Shown: positions 1 through 10,259 of the stretch, in pieces
How positions within the stretch are numbered: position 1 is the stretch's first letter
Layout of the letters: each line of letters starts with the position of its first letter
Program-made: the position numbers and the translations under genes
Source: Azospirillum picis
GTDB taxonomy: Bacteria; Pseudomonadota; Alphaproteobacteria; Azospirillales; Azospirillaceae
Direction of reading: 5' to 3'
Assembly (NCBI RefSeq): GCF_017876115.1
Contig: NZ_JAGINO010000006.1
Coordinates: 186,001-250,000 of the forward strand
DNA length: 64,000 bases
The notes under the pieces: generated by a model
Told to the model about the DNA's origin: nothing
Seen by the model: only the letters and a program-made list of their open reading frames with translations
Database searches by the model: none

Positions 1-792
1 TTCGCCGGCGCCGCGGTGCCCATGGAACAGCTCGACGATCTCGTCCTATCGCCGGTGCAGAGGGATTTGGCGGCCGAGGCGGCAGACCCGGCGCAGGCCG
101 AAACCCTGCGCGACATGATGAGCAACCGCAGCTTCCGCCGCGATCTCTTCGTCAAGGGCGGCGAGCGGCTGTCGCCGGCCGAACGGCGGTCGCTGCTCGG
201 GGCCACGCGCTTCACCCTGCTGGTGGAACCGGACGACCTGCCGGAGACGGCATCGACCCCGGCCGGCCGCCTGACCTTCCCGCCCGCGCTCTACCGTCCG
301 CTGGCCGAGGCGCTGGCCGGGGAGCCGCGGAGCCTGGAGGAGCTGCTGGCCCTGCCCGCCCTGGCGCGGCAGGACGAGGCCCGGGACGGGCAGGCAGTGT
401 TGCGCGCGCTCGTCCTGCTGACCAGCCTGACGCTGGCAGCGCCGGTGATGCCGGAGGACGGATCGGCGGAGCGCCGGGAGCAGGCCGCCCGCTTCAATGC
501 CGCCGCCCTGGAGCGCCACCGCTTCGGCGAAACTCCGGGGCAGCTCGCCTCGCCGCTGCTGGGAGCCGGCGTGCCCGTCTCGCGCATCGAGGCGCTGTTC
601 CTGTTGGCGGAACGTCTGGGAGAGGACCCCGCTGCCCTCGCCTGGCGCCAGCTGTCCGCCGACGGCATCCGCCTGGGACGGGACGGAGAGGCCTGCGTCG
701 GTGACGAGGCCAACCGTGCCGAACTGGCGCGGCGGCATTCGGGATTCGCTGCCCGGCGCCGCCCGCTGCTGGAGCGGCTCGGTGCCACGTGA
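1..792 (+). CDS. Methyltransferase regulatory-domain protein, 5' truncated
   Basis: The reading frame is open to the left window edge, so only the C-terminal part is present; the first internal ATG is at 16. The visible 258 residues contain a stretch beginning NRSFRRDLFVKGG, followed by an all-alpha region. That resembles the methyltransferase regulatory domain that follows a class I SAM-binding fold in some bacterial methyltransferases. The catalytic SAM-binding part would lie upstream of the window. Substrate is unknown. It converges with the next gene on the minus strand, 53 bp away. The family call rests on one motif and overall look. Confidence 0.6.
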   Translation, partial: FAGAAVPMEQLDDLVLSPVQRDLAAEAADPAQAETLRDMMSNRSFRRDLFVKGGERLSPAERRSLLGATRFTLLVEPDDLPETASTPAGRLTFPPALYRPLAEALAGEPRSLEELLALPALARQDEARDGQAVLRALVLLTSLTLAAPVMPEDGSAERREQAARFNAAALERHRFGETPGQLASPLLGAGVPVSRIEALFLLAERLGEDPAALAWRQLSADGIRLGRDGEACVGDEANRAELARRHSGFAARRRPLLERLGAT

Positions 793-845
793 CGGCGAAA
801 TCGTGACGGCGAAAGCATGATGGCGGGAAAGTCGTCCGGCGCGCC

Positions 846-1175
846 TCACCGCTCGCCGGTGGCGGCCTTCGGCAGCTTCTCGGCGATGCCGTAAAGCGCC
901 TCGCGGCGCCGGATCTCGGCAAAGACGTCGTCGGGGTGGATGTTCAAGGTCGTCCAAAGGACCGACAGGTTGTAGAGCAGGTCGGCGCTCTCGTTGATTA
1001 CGCCCTGGCGGTCGTCATTCATGGCGTCCAGCGCCACCTCCACCGCCTCCTCCCCCACCTTCTTGGCGATCTTCTTTGGCCCGGCGGCGAGCAGGCGCGC
1101 GGTCCTGGAGTCCGCCGGGTTCAGGCGCTGGCGTTCCAGGATGGCGTCGTAGAGGCGGATCAGGTCATCGGTCAT
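846..1175 (-). CDS. hisE: HisE-like phosphoribosyl-ATP pyrophosphatase (MazG-type fold)
   Basis: A 109-residue protein with the HisE/MazG signature: LYDAILERQ near the N-terminus, KKIAKKVGEEAVEVALDA around residues 34-51 and ESADLLYNL around 62-70, supplying the Glu/Asp metal ligands. HisE removes pyrophosphate from phosphoribosyl-ATP in histidine synthesis. The gene stands alone, away from other his genes. Alphaproteobacteria sometimes carry a second stand-alone hisE paralogue, so this may be that copy or a related house-cleaning nucleotide pyrophosphatase. The symbol should be read as family membership rather than proof of pathway role. Confidence 0.75.
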   Translation of the reverse strand: MTDDLIRLYDAILERQRLNPADSRTARLLAAGPKKIAKKVGEEAVEVALDAMNDDRQGVINESADLLYNLSVLWTTLNIHPDDVFAEIRRREALYGIAEKLPKAATGER

Positions 1176-1313
1176 AAGCGGGCTGGGCTCGGCGGCAAGG
1201 TTGAGGGATCCTTGCGCTAAGGTGACGGTTCGGCGGCGCGAGCGCCATACCCCATAGGCCCGGTGCCCCGCCGGACCATCGCCTTATACCGTGCGAGCCC
1301 GCCGCGGAAACCG

Positions 1314-2036
1314 CTATTCGGCCGCCGGGGTGGCAACCGGCGCGTAGGAATGGTCGGCCTTGGGGCGCTCCTCCAGCAGGGGCCGGCCGGTGCTGGCGAA
1401 ATAGACCACCTCGGCGATGTTGGTGGCGTGGTCGCCGATGCGCTCCAGGTTCTTGGCGATCATCATCAGGTGCATGTGCACCGTGAACTGGTGAGGGGCT
1501 GCGGCGGCCGACCGTTCCACCTCGGCAACGAGGCTGGTGTAGAGCGCATCGACCTCGTCGTCGGTCCGCCAGATCCGCAGCGCCGCCTCGGAGTCGCCGT
1601 CGACATAGGCGTCCACGACGTCACCCAGCCGCTCGCGCACCAGCCGACCGAGCTGCGGAAGGCCGGAAGGAGAGCCGGCGCCGGTCAGGCTGAACAGCGC
1701 GACCGCCCGCTTGGCGGTGTTGGCGGCATGGTCGCCGATGCGCTCCAGGCTGCCGGCGATCTTCAATGCCGCGACCACCTCGCGCAGATCGTCGGCCACC
1801 GGCTGTCGCAGGGCCAGGAGCCGCATGCAATGGGCCTCGATGTCGTGCTCGAAGGAGTCGAGGCGGGCATCCGATTCGACGATCTCCCGCGCCAGCTCGG
1901 GGTTGCGCTGCGCCAGGCAGGTCAACGCCTGGTCGATCTGCGTCTCCGCAGCGCCGGCCATCTGGACGATGGCGGACTTGAGGCGCTTCAACGCATCCTC
2001 GAACGCGGACACGATGTGCGGAGCGGAGGTCTTCAT
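1314..2036 (-). CDS. phoU: Phosphate signalling complex protein PhoU
   Basis: PhoU is a cytoplasmic regulator that links the Pst phosphate transporter to the PhoR/PhoB two-component system. The 240-residue product has the two tandem three-helix repeats of the family, each with the metal-binding ERIGDHA(A/T)N motif (SLERIGDHAANTAKRA and LERIGDHATNIAEV). Start choice: ATG at 2036 has GAAAGGG nine bases upstream; an ATG at 2045 is in frame but abuts that ribosome-binding site. No pst or phoB genes are adjacent, unlike the common pst-phoU-phoB arrangement. It is divergent from the YqhA-family gene. Confidence 0.93.
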   Translation of the reverse strand: MKTSAPHIVSAFEDALKRLKSAIVQMAGAAETQIDQALTCLAQRNPELAREIVESDARLDSFEHDIEAHCMRLLALRQPVADDLREVVAALKIAGSLERIGDHAANTAKRAVALFSLTGAGSPSGLPQLGRLVRERLGDVVDAYVDGDSEAALRIWRTDDEVDALYTSLVAEVERSAAAAPHQFTVHMHLMMIAKNLERIGDHATNIAEVVYFASTGRPLLEERPKADHSYAPVATPAAE

Positions 2037-2082
2037 CGTCGCCATCCCTTTCACGGCGGTTCCCATAAGGCCGCGACCATAG

Positions 2083-2102
2083 CGTACGGACGTTACCGTA
2101 CG
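2083..2102. promoter_or_regulatory. Inverted repeat upstream of phoU
   Basis: CGTACGG and CCGTACG form perfect 7-bp arms around a 6-bp spacer, 47 bp upstream of the phoU start in the phoU/yqhA divergent region. The symmetry suggests an operator for a dimeric regulator, but no known consensus is matched. Confidence 0.4.
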
Positions 2103-2295
2103 ATGACAGGAGGCGGAGGCGACAATTCCCGGCCAGATGATCGCCGGATGATCGGATGCGGCCGCAAGCCCGCCCATCGAACCGGCGAGCGCTCGATTTG
2201 CCGATTGATTTTGCGTTGCAGCATTGCGAGATCCTCGGTCCTGGCCGCGCCGCCCGGGCGCTTCAAACCCCTCTCCATCCCTTCCGGTTCCCGCC

Positions 2296-2835
2296 ATGAT
2301 CGAACGCCGTCTTGAGCAAGTGATCTTCGCCAGCCGCTGGCTTCTCGCCCCCTTCTACCTCGGGCTCGTGGTCTCTCTGGGTGCCCTGCTGGTGAAGTTC
2401 CTGCAGGAGATCATCCATATGGTCCCCCATGTCCTGGAGATGTCCGAGAAGGACGTGCTCCTGGCGGTCCTGACGCTGATCGACCTGTCCTTCGCCGGCA
2501 ACCTTCTGCTGATGGTGATCTTCGCCGGCTATGAGAACTTCGTCTCGAAGATCGACGTGGCCAATCACGTGGACCGGCCGGACTGGATGGGCAAGGTCGA
2601 TTTCGGCGGCCTCAAGCTGAAGCTGATCGCCTCGATCGTCGCCATCTCGGGCATCCACCTGTTGAAGGCGTTCATGAATCTCGACCAGACCTCGCGCGAC
2701 GAGCTGATGTGGCTGGTCATCATCCACATGACCTTCGTCGTTTCCGGAGTCCTGCTCGCCTGCATGGACCGGCTGGAAGGGCACCATGCCAAACCGGCCG
2801 GAAAAAGCGCCGCAGAGGCGGCGGAGCATCACTGA
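2296..2835 (+). CDS. YqhA/UPF0114 family inner-membrane protein
   Basis: A 179-residue integral membrane protein with four hydrophobic segments (about residues 14-34, 50-72, 103-122 and 135-155). It has the conserved family signature around IDLSFAGNLLLMVIFAGYENF and GKVDFGGLKLKL. The family (TIGR00645/UPF0114, E. coli YqhA) has no firm function. ATG at 2296 is chosen because it gives the usual family N-terminus (MIERRLEQVIFASRWLLAP). The gene is divergent from phoU. Confidence 0.85.
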   Translation: MIERRLEQVIFASRWLLAPFYLGLVVSLGALLVKFLQEIIHMVPHVLEMSEKDVLLAVLTLIDLSFAGNLLLMVIFAGYENFVSKIDVANHVDRPDWMGKVDFGGLKLKLIASIVAISGIHLLKAFMNLDQTSRDELMWLVIIHMTFVVSGVLLACMDRLEGHHAKPAGKSAAEAAEHH

Positions 2836-4243
<1,408 letters not shown>

Positions 4244-4336
4244 TTGGTGTATCCCTTGGTTGGAAGGCCTCCGGCTCCCTGCCCGCCCGGGCGGTGAGGG
4301 CCGGGGACGGACCGCGTATCTGGACGGGAATTTCCT

Positions 4337-5206
4337 GTGAAGTCACGCTCATCCGGCTCCGTCATCCGCCTTGCCGCGCCCTTGCGCGCTCTCGCGCAGC
4401 GCTTCTCCTTCCTCCTCCTGGTCCTGGCGTCGATCGCCCTGATGATGGTGGGCAAGATCGAGTCGGTATCGGTGGACAGCGCCCGCGCCCGTGTGACGGA
4501 CGCCTTCGCGCCCATCCTCGATGCCATCTCGCGTCCCGCCGCCACCGCGGCGCGGGTGGTGGAATCCGCGGTCGAGCTCGAGAACGCCTTCGACGAGAAC
4601 CAGCGGCTGAGGGCCGAGAACGCGCGGCTGCTGCAGTGGAAGCAGGCGGCCCTGCGGCTGGAGTCCGAGAACCACAGCCTGCGCGGCCTGCTGCACGTCA
4701 CCCCCGAACCGTCGGTCTCCTACATCGCGGCCCGCGTCATCGCCACCCCCGGCAGCTCCTTCGTGCGGACGCTGGTCGTGACCGCCGGGCGGCGCGACGG
4801 GGTGCGCAAGGGACAGGCGGCGCTGAGCGGCGCGGGCCTGATCGGCCGGGTGATCGAGGTCGGCGAATGGTCGTCGCGCATCCTGCTGCTGACCGACATC
4901 AACGCCCGCGTGCCCGTCATCCTGGCGAACTCCCGCCAGCGATCGATCCTGGCCGGCGACAATTCCGACCAGGCCAAGCTTCTCTACCTGCCGCCGGACT
5001 CTCCGGTGCAGGTCGGCGAGCGCGTGGTGACGTCGGGCGACGGCGGCCTTTTCCCGCCCGGCCTGCCGGTTGGGGTGGTCACCGCGGTCAGCGAGCGCGG
5101 CGTGCGCGTGCTGCCCAGCACCGACCTCGCGCGGATCGAGCATCTGCGTCTGGTCGATTACGGATTGCCCGCCGCGGACCTGGAACCGTCGCCGGAGTCG
5201 CGGTGA
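4337..5206 (+). CDS. mreC: Rod-shape-determining protein MreC
   Basis: MreC is a periplasmic scaffold anchored by one N-terminal helix that joins MreB/MreD to PBP2. In the 289-residue product, residues about 22-39 form the membrane anchor and 70-118 a charged coiled coil (ELENAFDENQRLRAENARLL). The rest is the beta-rich MreC domain with GLIGRVIEVGEWSSRILLLTD and a VGERVVTSGDGGLFPPGLPVG loop. Translation appears to start at GTG 4337. The gene lies 93 bp after mreB and 40 bp before mreD. Confidence 0.95.
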   Translation: MKSRSSGSVIRLAAPLRALAQRFSFLLLVLASIALMMVGKIESVSVDSARARVTDAFAPILDAISRPAATAARVVESAVELENAFDENQRLRAENARLLQWKQAALRLESENHSLRGLLHVTPEPSVSYIAARVIATPGSSFVRTLVVTAGRRDGVRKGQAALSGAGLIGRVIEVGEWSSRILLLTDINARVPVILANSRQRSILAGDNSDQAKLLYLPPDSPVQVGERVVTSGDGGLFPPGLPVGVVTAVSERGVRVLPSTDLARIEHLRLVDYGLPAADLEPSPESR

Positions 5207-5246
5207 GGTCCGCTGAAGGGACCGGTCCGCTCGGGGTGCCGCAGAT

Positions 5247-5759
5247 ATGACCGCCACCTTCTGGCAACGGCTCGACAAGGCCGGGCGCAATCTGGCGCCC
5301 TTCGCCGTGACCGTGATGATGGTGCTGGTCGGGATGGTTCCGGTTCCGATGCCCGGCTATGCGCCGGTCGCCCCGAACCTGACGCTGATCTCGGTCTATT
5401 ACTGGACGATCCACAGGCCTGACCTGATGCGTCCGGGGGTGGCCTTCGTGATCGGCCTGCTGCAGGATTTCCTGACCGGCGGCCCGCTGGGCGTGAACGC
5501 CCTGCTGCTGGTCGTGACGCAATGGGCGGTGCTGAACCAGCGCAGGGTCTTCCTGGCCAGCACCTTCGCGCTGCTGTTGTTCGGCTTCACCCTGGTGATG
5601 GCCGGCGCGGTGGTCCTGCAATGGTTGTCCTTCTCGGTCCTGAACGGCGCCGCGCTGTCGATCCTGCCGGCGCTGTTCCAGGGGTTGCTGACGGTGGCCG
5701 CGTTCCCGGCGGTGGGATGGCTGCTGATCCGCGTCCACCGGGCGTTCTTGAACGGGTAA
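5247..5759 (+). CDS. mreD: Rod-shape-determining membrane protein MreD
   Basis: A 170-residue polytopic membrane protein with about five hydrophobic segments and the MreD hallmark FVIGLLQDFLTGGPLGVNALL near residues 68-88. MreD works with MreC, RodA and PBP2 in lateral wall synthesis. Position between mreC and mrdA supports the call despite low sequence conservation in this family. Confidence 0.92.
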   Translation: MTATFWQRLDKAGRNLAPFAVTVMMVLVGMVPVPMPGYAPVAPNLTLISVYYWTIHRPDLMRPGVAFVIGLLQDFLTGGPLGVNALLLVVTQWAVLNQRRVFLASTFALLLFGFTLVMAGAVVLQWLSFSVLNGAALSILPALFQGLLTVAAFPAVGWLLIRVHRAFLNG

Positions 5760-5777
5760 AGGGTCCCGACGGGTCTC

Positions 5778-7667
5778 ATGAGTTCCATCGAACGCGACAC
5801 CGACCGTTCCCGCCTGCTGGGGCGCCGTGCGCTCGTGCTGGGCGGCATCAAGCTGGCCGGGCTGTCGGCGCTGGTCGGGCGCCTCTACTATCTCCAGGTG
5901 GTCGAGTCGGCCCGCTACACCATGCTGGCGGAGGAGAACCGGATCAGCCTGCGGCTGATCGCCCCGTCGCGCGGCAACATCGTCGACCGCTTCGGCGTTC
6001 CGCTGGCGGCGAACCAGCAGAACTACCGGGTCGTCGTGGTGTCGGAGCGCACCCACAACATCCAGGAGACGCTCGACAAGATCTCGCGGATCGTGCCCTT
6101 GACCGACGGCGACCGCCGCCGCGTGCTGCGCGAGCTTCACCGCAAGCGCCGCTTCGTGCCGGTCACCGTGCGCGAGAACCTGACCTGGGAACAGGTCGCC
6201 ACCATCGAGACCAACACCCCCGACCTGCCGGGCGTGTCGATCGAGGTCGGCGAGTTACGCCATTACCCGCAGGCCGAGGCGACCGCCCACATCCTGGGCT
6301 ACGTCGGCGCCGTGTCGGAGGCGGAGCTGAGCGGCAACAGCGACCCGGTTCTTTCGCTGCCGGGCTTCCGCATCGGCAAGGCCGGCATCGAGAAATTCCA
6401 CGAGAAGGTGCTGCGCGGCACCGCCGGCACCAGCCAGCTCGAGGTGAACGCCGTCGGCCGCGTCATCCGCGAACTGTCGCGGGACGAGGGCCAGTCCGGC
6501 CGCGAGGTGCAGCTCACCATCGACATGCAGCTCCAGCACTTCGTGCAGCAGCGCCTGTCGCAGGACGTCAGCGCGGCCGCGGTGGTGATGGACGTCCATA
6601 CCGGCGGCATCTACGCGCTGTGCTCGCACCCCAGCTACGACCCCAACCAGTTCACCATGGGCATCAGCGCCGAGCTCTGGGAGGAGCTGCTGTCCAACCC
6701 GGCGACGCCGCTGAACAACAAGGCAGTGGTCGGCCAATACCCGCCCGGCTCCACCTTCAAGATGATGGCGGCGCTGGCGGCGCTGGAATCGGGAATCGTC
6801 AGCAACCGCTACACCGTCTTCTGCCCCGGCCACCTGGAGTTGGGCGACCACCGCTTCCACTGCTGGAAGCGCGGCGGGCATGGCACCGTCGATTTCGTCG
6901 GGGCGCTCCGCCATTCCTGCGACGTCTTCTTCTACGACGTGTCGCGGCGCATCGGCATCGACCGCATCGCAGAGATGGCCAACCGCTTCGGACTGGGCCA
7001 CCGCACCGGCATCGACCTGCCGCACGAGCGGGCCGGACTGATCCCCTCGATCGCCTGGAAGAAGGGAACGCTCGGCAAGAACTGGGACATGGGCGAGACG
7101 CTGGTGGCGTCGATCGGCCAGGGATACGTGCTGGCGACGCCGCTTCAACTGGCGGTGATGACCTGCCGGCTGGCCAACGGCGGTTTCGCCGTCATGCCGC
7201 ACCTGACCAAGCAGATCAAGACGGTCAGCGGCGAGCAGACCGCCTGGCCCAGCATCGGCGTCAAGAAGGAGAATCTCGACATCGTGCTGCGCGGGATGAC
7301 CGAGGTGGTCAACGCCCCGAACGGCACGGCGTTCAAGTCGCGGATCACCGAGGTCGGCTACGAGATGGCCGGCAAGACCGGTTCCGCCCAGGTCCGCCGC
7401 ATCACCATGGCCGAGCGCAGCAGCGGCGTGAAGAAGAACGAGGACCTGCCCTGGCGCGAGCGCGACCATGCGCTGTTCGTCGCCTTCGCCCCGGTCGACG
7501 CGCCGCGCTACGCCTGCGCGGTGTTCGTCGAGCATGGCGGCGGCGGGTCGGCGGTGGCGGCGCCGATCGCCCGCGACATCCTGCTGGAGACGCAGAAGCG
7601 CGATCCCGGTCGCGCCGCGGTGGCGGAGACGCCGGCGGCGGGAAGCCTCTTCGACCCGCCGGGCTGA
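5778..7667 (+). CDS. mrdA: Penicillin-binding protein 2 (elongasome transpeptidase)
   Basis: PBP2 crosslinks peptidoglycan during cell elongation and is the target of mecillinam in other bacteria. The 629-residue protein has an N-terminal membrane anchor (about residues 18-36) and a dimerisation domain starting around SRGNIVDRFG. The transpeptidase domain carries S325-T-F-K328 (catalytic serine and lysine), SCD at 380-382 and KTGSA from 533. Last gene of the mre operon; rodA, which usually follows mrdA in alphaproteobacteria, is absent. A bidirectional terminator follows. Confidence 0.97.
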   Translation: MSSIERDTDRSRLLGRRALVLGGIKLAGLSALVGRLYYLQVVESARYTMLAEENRISLRLIAPSRGNIVDRFGVPLAANQQNYRVVVVSERTHNIQETLDKISRIVPLTDGDRRRVLRELHRKRRFVPVTVRENLTWEQVATIETNTPDLPGVSIEVGELRHYPQAEATAHILGYVGAVSEAELSGNSDPVLSLPGFRIGKAGIEKFHEKVLRGTAGTSQLEVNAVGRVIRELSRDEGQSGREVQLTIDMQLQHFVQQRLSQDVSAAAVVMDVHTGGIYALCSHPSYDPNQFTMGISAELWEELLSNPATPLNNKAVVGQYPPGSTFKMMAALAALESGIVSNRYTVFCPGHLELGDHRFHCWKRGGHGTVDFVGALRHSCDVFFYDVSRRIGIDRIAEMANRFGLGHRTGIDLPHERAGLIPSIAWKKGTLGKNWDMGETLVASIGQGYVLATPLQLAVMTCRLANGGFAVMPHLTKQIKTVSGEQTAWPSIGVKKENLDIVLRGMTEVVNAPNGTAFKSRITEVGYEMAGKTGSAQVRRITMAERSSGVKKNEDLPWRERDHALFVAFAPVDAPRYACAVFVEHGGGGSAVAAPIARDILLETQKRDPGRAAVAETPAAGSLFDPPG

Positions 7668-7713
7668 CGGCCGCGGCAGCCGTCCGGCTGCGGACTCCAA
7701 GTTTTGATCTTCC

Positions 7714-7759
7714 GTGTGAGTCACGTTCCAAGCGATACCGCTTGAAACGTGACTCACAC
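7714..7759. repeat. Dispersed palindromic repeat, copy 1
   Basis: A near-perfect palindrome with two 21-bp arms (one mismatch) around the centre ATAC, in the convergent gap between mrdA and the aminotransferase gene. Its central 24 bp (7725-7748) recur exactly, in inverse orientation, at 11234-11257. This marks it as a REP-like dispersed element and not simply a terminator. Confidence 0.7.
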
Positions 7760-7772
7760 TCCAAATGCGAAG

Positions 7773-7809
7773 AAAAGGGCGGCCGCACCGAAGCGCGACC
7801 GCCCTTTTT
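7773..7809. terminator. Bidirectional rho-independent terminator
   Basis: AAAAGGGCGG and CCGCCCTTTTT arms close a GC-rich hairpin with an inner CGC/GCG stem. T-runs exist on both strands, so it can end both mrdA (plus) and the aminotransferase gene (minus), which converge here. Confidence 0.85.
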
Positions 7810-7835
7810 CATACCGGCGGGCGGATGCGCCGCGG

Positions 7836-9047
7836 TCAGGCCGCCGTCTTCAGCAGCTCGCACAGGCGGCGGATGCCCTCGCGGATGCGGTCCGGCTTGG
7901 TGACCGAGAAGGCAAGCCGCAGCGTGTTCTTGCCCGACCGGTCGGCGTGGAAGGCCGACCCGGGCACGAAGGCGACGTTGGCCTCCTTGATGGCGCGAGC
8001 CAGCAGGTCGGTGCCGTCGACGCCCTCCTGCGCCTCGATCCACACGAACAGGCCGCCTTCCGGCTTGGTCCAGGTGATGCCCGGCGGGGCGAACTCCTCC
8101 AGAGCCGACAGCATGGCGTCGCGGCGCTCCTTGTACTGGGAGCGCAGCAGCTTGAGGTGGCTGTCGAAGATCTGCGAGACGACGTCGTGCATGACGATCT
8201 GGTTGATCGTGCTGGCATGCAGGTCGGCGGCCTGCTTCATCAGCACCAAGCGGTTGACCACCTCCGGTGCGGCGTTGACCCAGCCGACGCGCATCGCCGG
8301 CACCATCGTCTTGGAGAAGGTCCCGCCGAAGATGACGTTGGTCAGCGCGCCGCCGTTGCGCTCGCAATCCAGCGCCGCCAGGAGCGGCAGATGCTCGCCG
8401 TCATAGCGCAGCTCGCAATAGGCGGTATCCTCAACCACGGGGACACCGGCCGCCTCGCAGGCGTCCAGGATGGCGTGGCGGCGCGCCAGCGACACGGTGG
8501 TGCCGTTGGGGTTCTGGAAGTCGGGGACCAGATAGAAGAACTTCGGCTTCTGCGCCAGCGCGGCGGTCAGCGCCTCCATGTCCGGCCCCTCCTCGTCCAT
8601 CGGGATGGACAGGTAGGTGGGCTCGTACGGCGAGAAGGCCTGGAGCGCGCCGAGATAGGTCGGCCGCGTCACCACCACCTTGTCGCCCGGCCCGATCAGC
8701 AGCTTGCCGACGAACTCCAGCACCTGCTGCGAGCCGTTGGTGATCAGCACGCCGTCGAGCCCGACACTCACCCCCTTGCCGCCCATGTAGTCGCAGATCC
8801 ATTCCCGCAGCGGCGTGTAGCCCTCGGTGATGGAATATTGCAGGGCGGAGCCGGCACCGGCGTTGGACTGGAAGATCTTCTCGTAGGACCGGGCGATGGC
8901 GGAGCTGGGGAACAGGTCCGGGTCGGGAATGCCACCGGCGAAGGAGATGATCTCCGGACGGTCGATCAGCTTCAGCAGCTCCCGGATTTCGGACGCCGTC
9001 ATGCCCCCAACGCGGCCGGCGAACACATGACCCCAATCAACCGACAC
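7836..9047 (-). CDS. PLP-dependent aminotransferase, class I/II (LysN-like)
   Basis: A 403-residue fold-type I aminotransferase. PGDKVVVTRPTYLGAL, DFQNPNGTTVS and GTFSKTMVPAMRVGW (the SK lysine forms the PLP Schiff base) match the 2-aminoadipate/branched-chain aminotransferase subgroup related to MocR enzymes, but without the DNA-binding domain. Likely role is transamination of an aliphatic or aromatic amino acid; the substrate cannot be fixed from sequence. It starts at GTG 9047, preceded by AAGGAG seven bases upstream. It lies 17 bp after the miaA stop on the same strand, so co-transcription is possible. Confidence 0.88.
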   Translation of the reverse strand: MSVDWGHVFAGRVGGMTASEIRELLKLIDRPEIISFAGGIPDPDLFPSSAIARSYEKIFQSNAGAGSALQYSITEGYTPLREWICDYMGGKGVSVGLDGVLITNGSQQVLEFVGKLLIGPGDKVVVTRPTYLGALQAFSPYEPTYLSIPMDEEGPDMEALTAALAQKPKFFYLVPDFQNPNGTTVSLARRHAILDACEAAGVPVVEDTAYCELRYDGEHLPLLAALDCERNGGALTNVIFGGTFSKTMVPAMRVGWVNAAPEVVNRLVLMKQAADLHASTINQIVMHDVVSQIFDSHLKLLRSQYKERRDAMLSALEEFAPPGITWTKPEGGLFVWIEAQEGVDGTDLLARAIKEANVAFVPGSAFHADRSGKNTLRLAFSVTKPDRIREGIRRLCELLKTAA

Positions 9048-9064
9048 GTCGCTTCTCCTTCGGT

Positions 9065-10057
9065 TCAGTAATTTAGTATCGTTCTCAGGCGGCCGAGAAT
9101 TGCATTTCTTACCGCCGGTGAACAGATCGAATCGATGGTATGGCAGCTATGCTGTCCTGTATGAGATACCAGCAAATTGCCCGTTTTGCCAATGATCTGA
9201 TGCCGGAACCACGTGACCTGCCGTTTGGCATAGCGCCGGGTCGACTGCCTGGCGAGGAACACGGCCTCGTCGAGCGCGATCGCGCCCTGCAGGTGCCGGC
9301 GCAGTTCCGGCACGCCCAGGGCCTTCAGCACCGGGAGATCGGGTGCGAGGTGCCGGTCGCGGGCCAGGGCGTCAAGATGCCGCACCTCCTCCAGCGCCCC
9401 CTGTTCCATCATCATCCCGAACCGCAGGTCGCAGAGCGCGTAGAGCTCGTCGCGCGGCGGATCGAGAACCAGCACGGTGAAGCGCAAGCCCTCCGGCGCA
9501 CCCTGCGCCGCAAGGCCCTGCCAATGGGACAGCGGGTGGCCGGTCGCCTCCAGCACCTCCCAGGCCCGGGTCAGGCGGGTGGTGTCGCCGGCGTTGAGCT
9601 TGGCGGAGGCCGGATCGCGGGCGACCAGTTCCGCCCGGAACGCCTCGCCGCCCCGGGCGGCCAGACGGGCATGGGCGGCGGCCCGCACCTCGTCGGGGAT
9701 CGCCGGGACCTCGCTCAACCCTTGCATCAGCGCGCGCAGGTACAGCCCGGTGCCGCCGACGACCACCGGCAGGCGGCCGGCGGCCGCGGCCACGTCGATC
9801 TCCTCCAGCGCCATCGTCCGCCAGCGGGCCGCCGAGCCGCGCTCCGCCGCCGGCAGCACGCCGTAGAGCCGGTGCGGCGCCCGCGCCAGATCGGCGGCCG
9901 GCGGCCTCGCGGTCAGCACGTCGAGGTCGGCATAGAGCTGCATGCTGTCGGCGTTGATCACCGTGCCACCGAAGGCCTCGGCGACGGCCAGCGCCAGCCC
10001 CGACTTCCCCGAAGCGGTCGGGCCGCCGATGACGACGACGTCGGTGCGAGCGGTCAT
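9065..10057 (-). CDS. miaA: tRNA dimethylallyltransferase MiaA
   Basis: MiaA transfers a dimethylallyl group to A37 of tRNAs reading codons that start with U. The 330-residue product has the Walker-type GPTASGKS at residues 12-19, the INADSMQLY motif and VVGGTGLYLRALMQGL. The region GDTTRLTRAWEVLEATGHPLS and the C-terminal RQSTRRYAKRQVTWFR are also family marks. ATG 10057 gives the canonical N-terminus; longer in-frame extensions have no family support. Divergent from serB with a 202-bp gap. Confidence 0.95.
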   Translation of the reverse strand: MTARTDVVVIGGPTASGKSGLALAVAEAFGGTVINADSMQLYADLDVLTARPPAADLARAPHRLYGVLPAAERGSAARWRTMALEEIDVAAAAGRLPVVVGGTGLYLRALMQGLSEVPAIPDEVRAAAHARLAARGGEAFRAELVARDPASAKLNAGDTTRLTRAWEVLEATGHPLSHWQGLAAQGAPEGLRFTVLVLDPPRDELYALCDLRFGMMMEQGALEEVRHLDALARDRHLAPDLPVLKALGVPELRRHLQGAIALDEAVFLARQSTRRYAKRQVTWFRHQIIGKTGNLLVSHTGQHSCHTIDSICSPAVRNAILGRLRTILNY

Positions 10058-10259
10058 GGCCGCCACGCCCCATCGCCTCCCCGGCGGGCGGGCGGGCATG
10101 CGGTCGGATGTGTCTGTTCCATGCCCCTTCCATGGGGCCGGCGCCGCGCCAATGCAACAGCGATCGCACCACCGACGCCGAAGCTTCGTTGGACCCTGCT
10201 CCCCGCCTGTGGTAGGCAGCGCGCGAGAGGCCCCCTTTTTTGTCCGGGATACCCTGCCG

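Noticed and set aside
5522-7903. Very long open frame overlapping mreD and mrdA
   Set aside because: It is an Arg/Gly/Ala-rich shadow of the real genes, with no domain; GC-rich DNA produces such frames.
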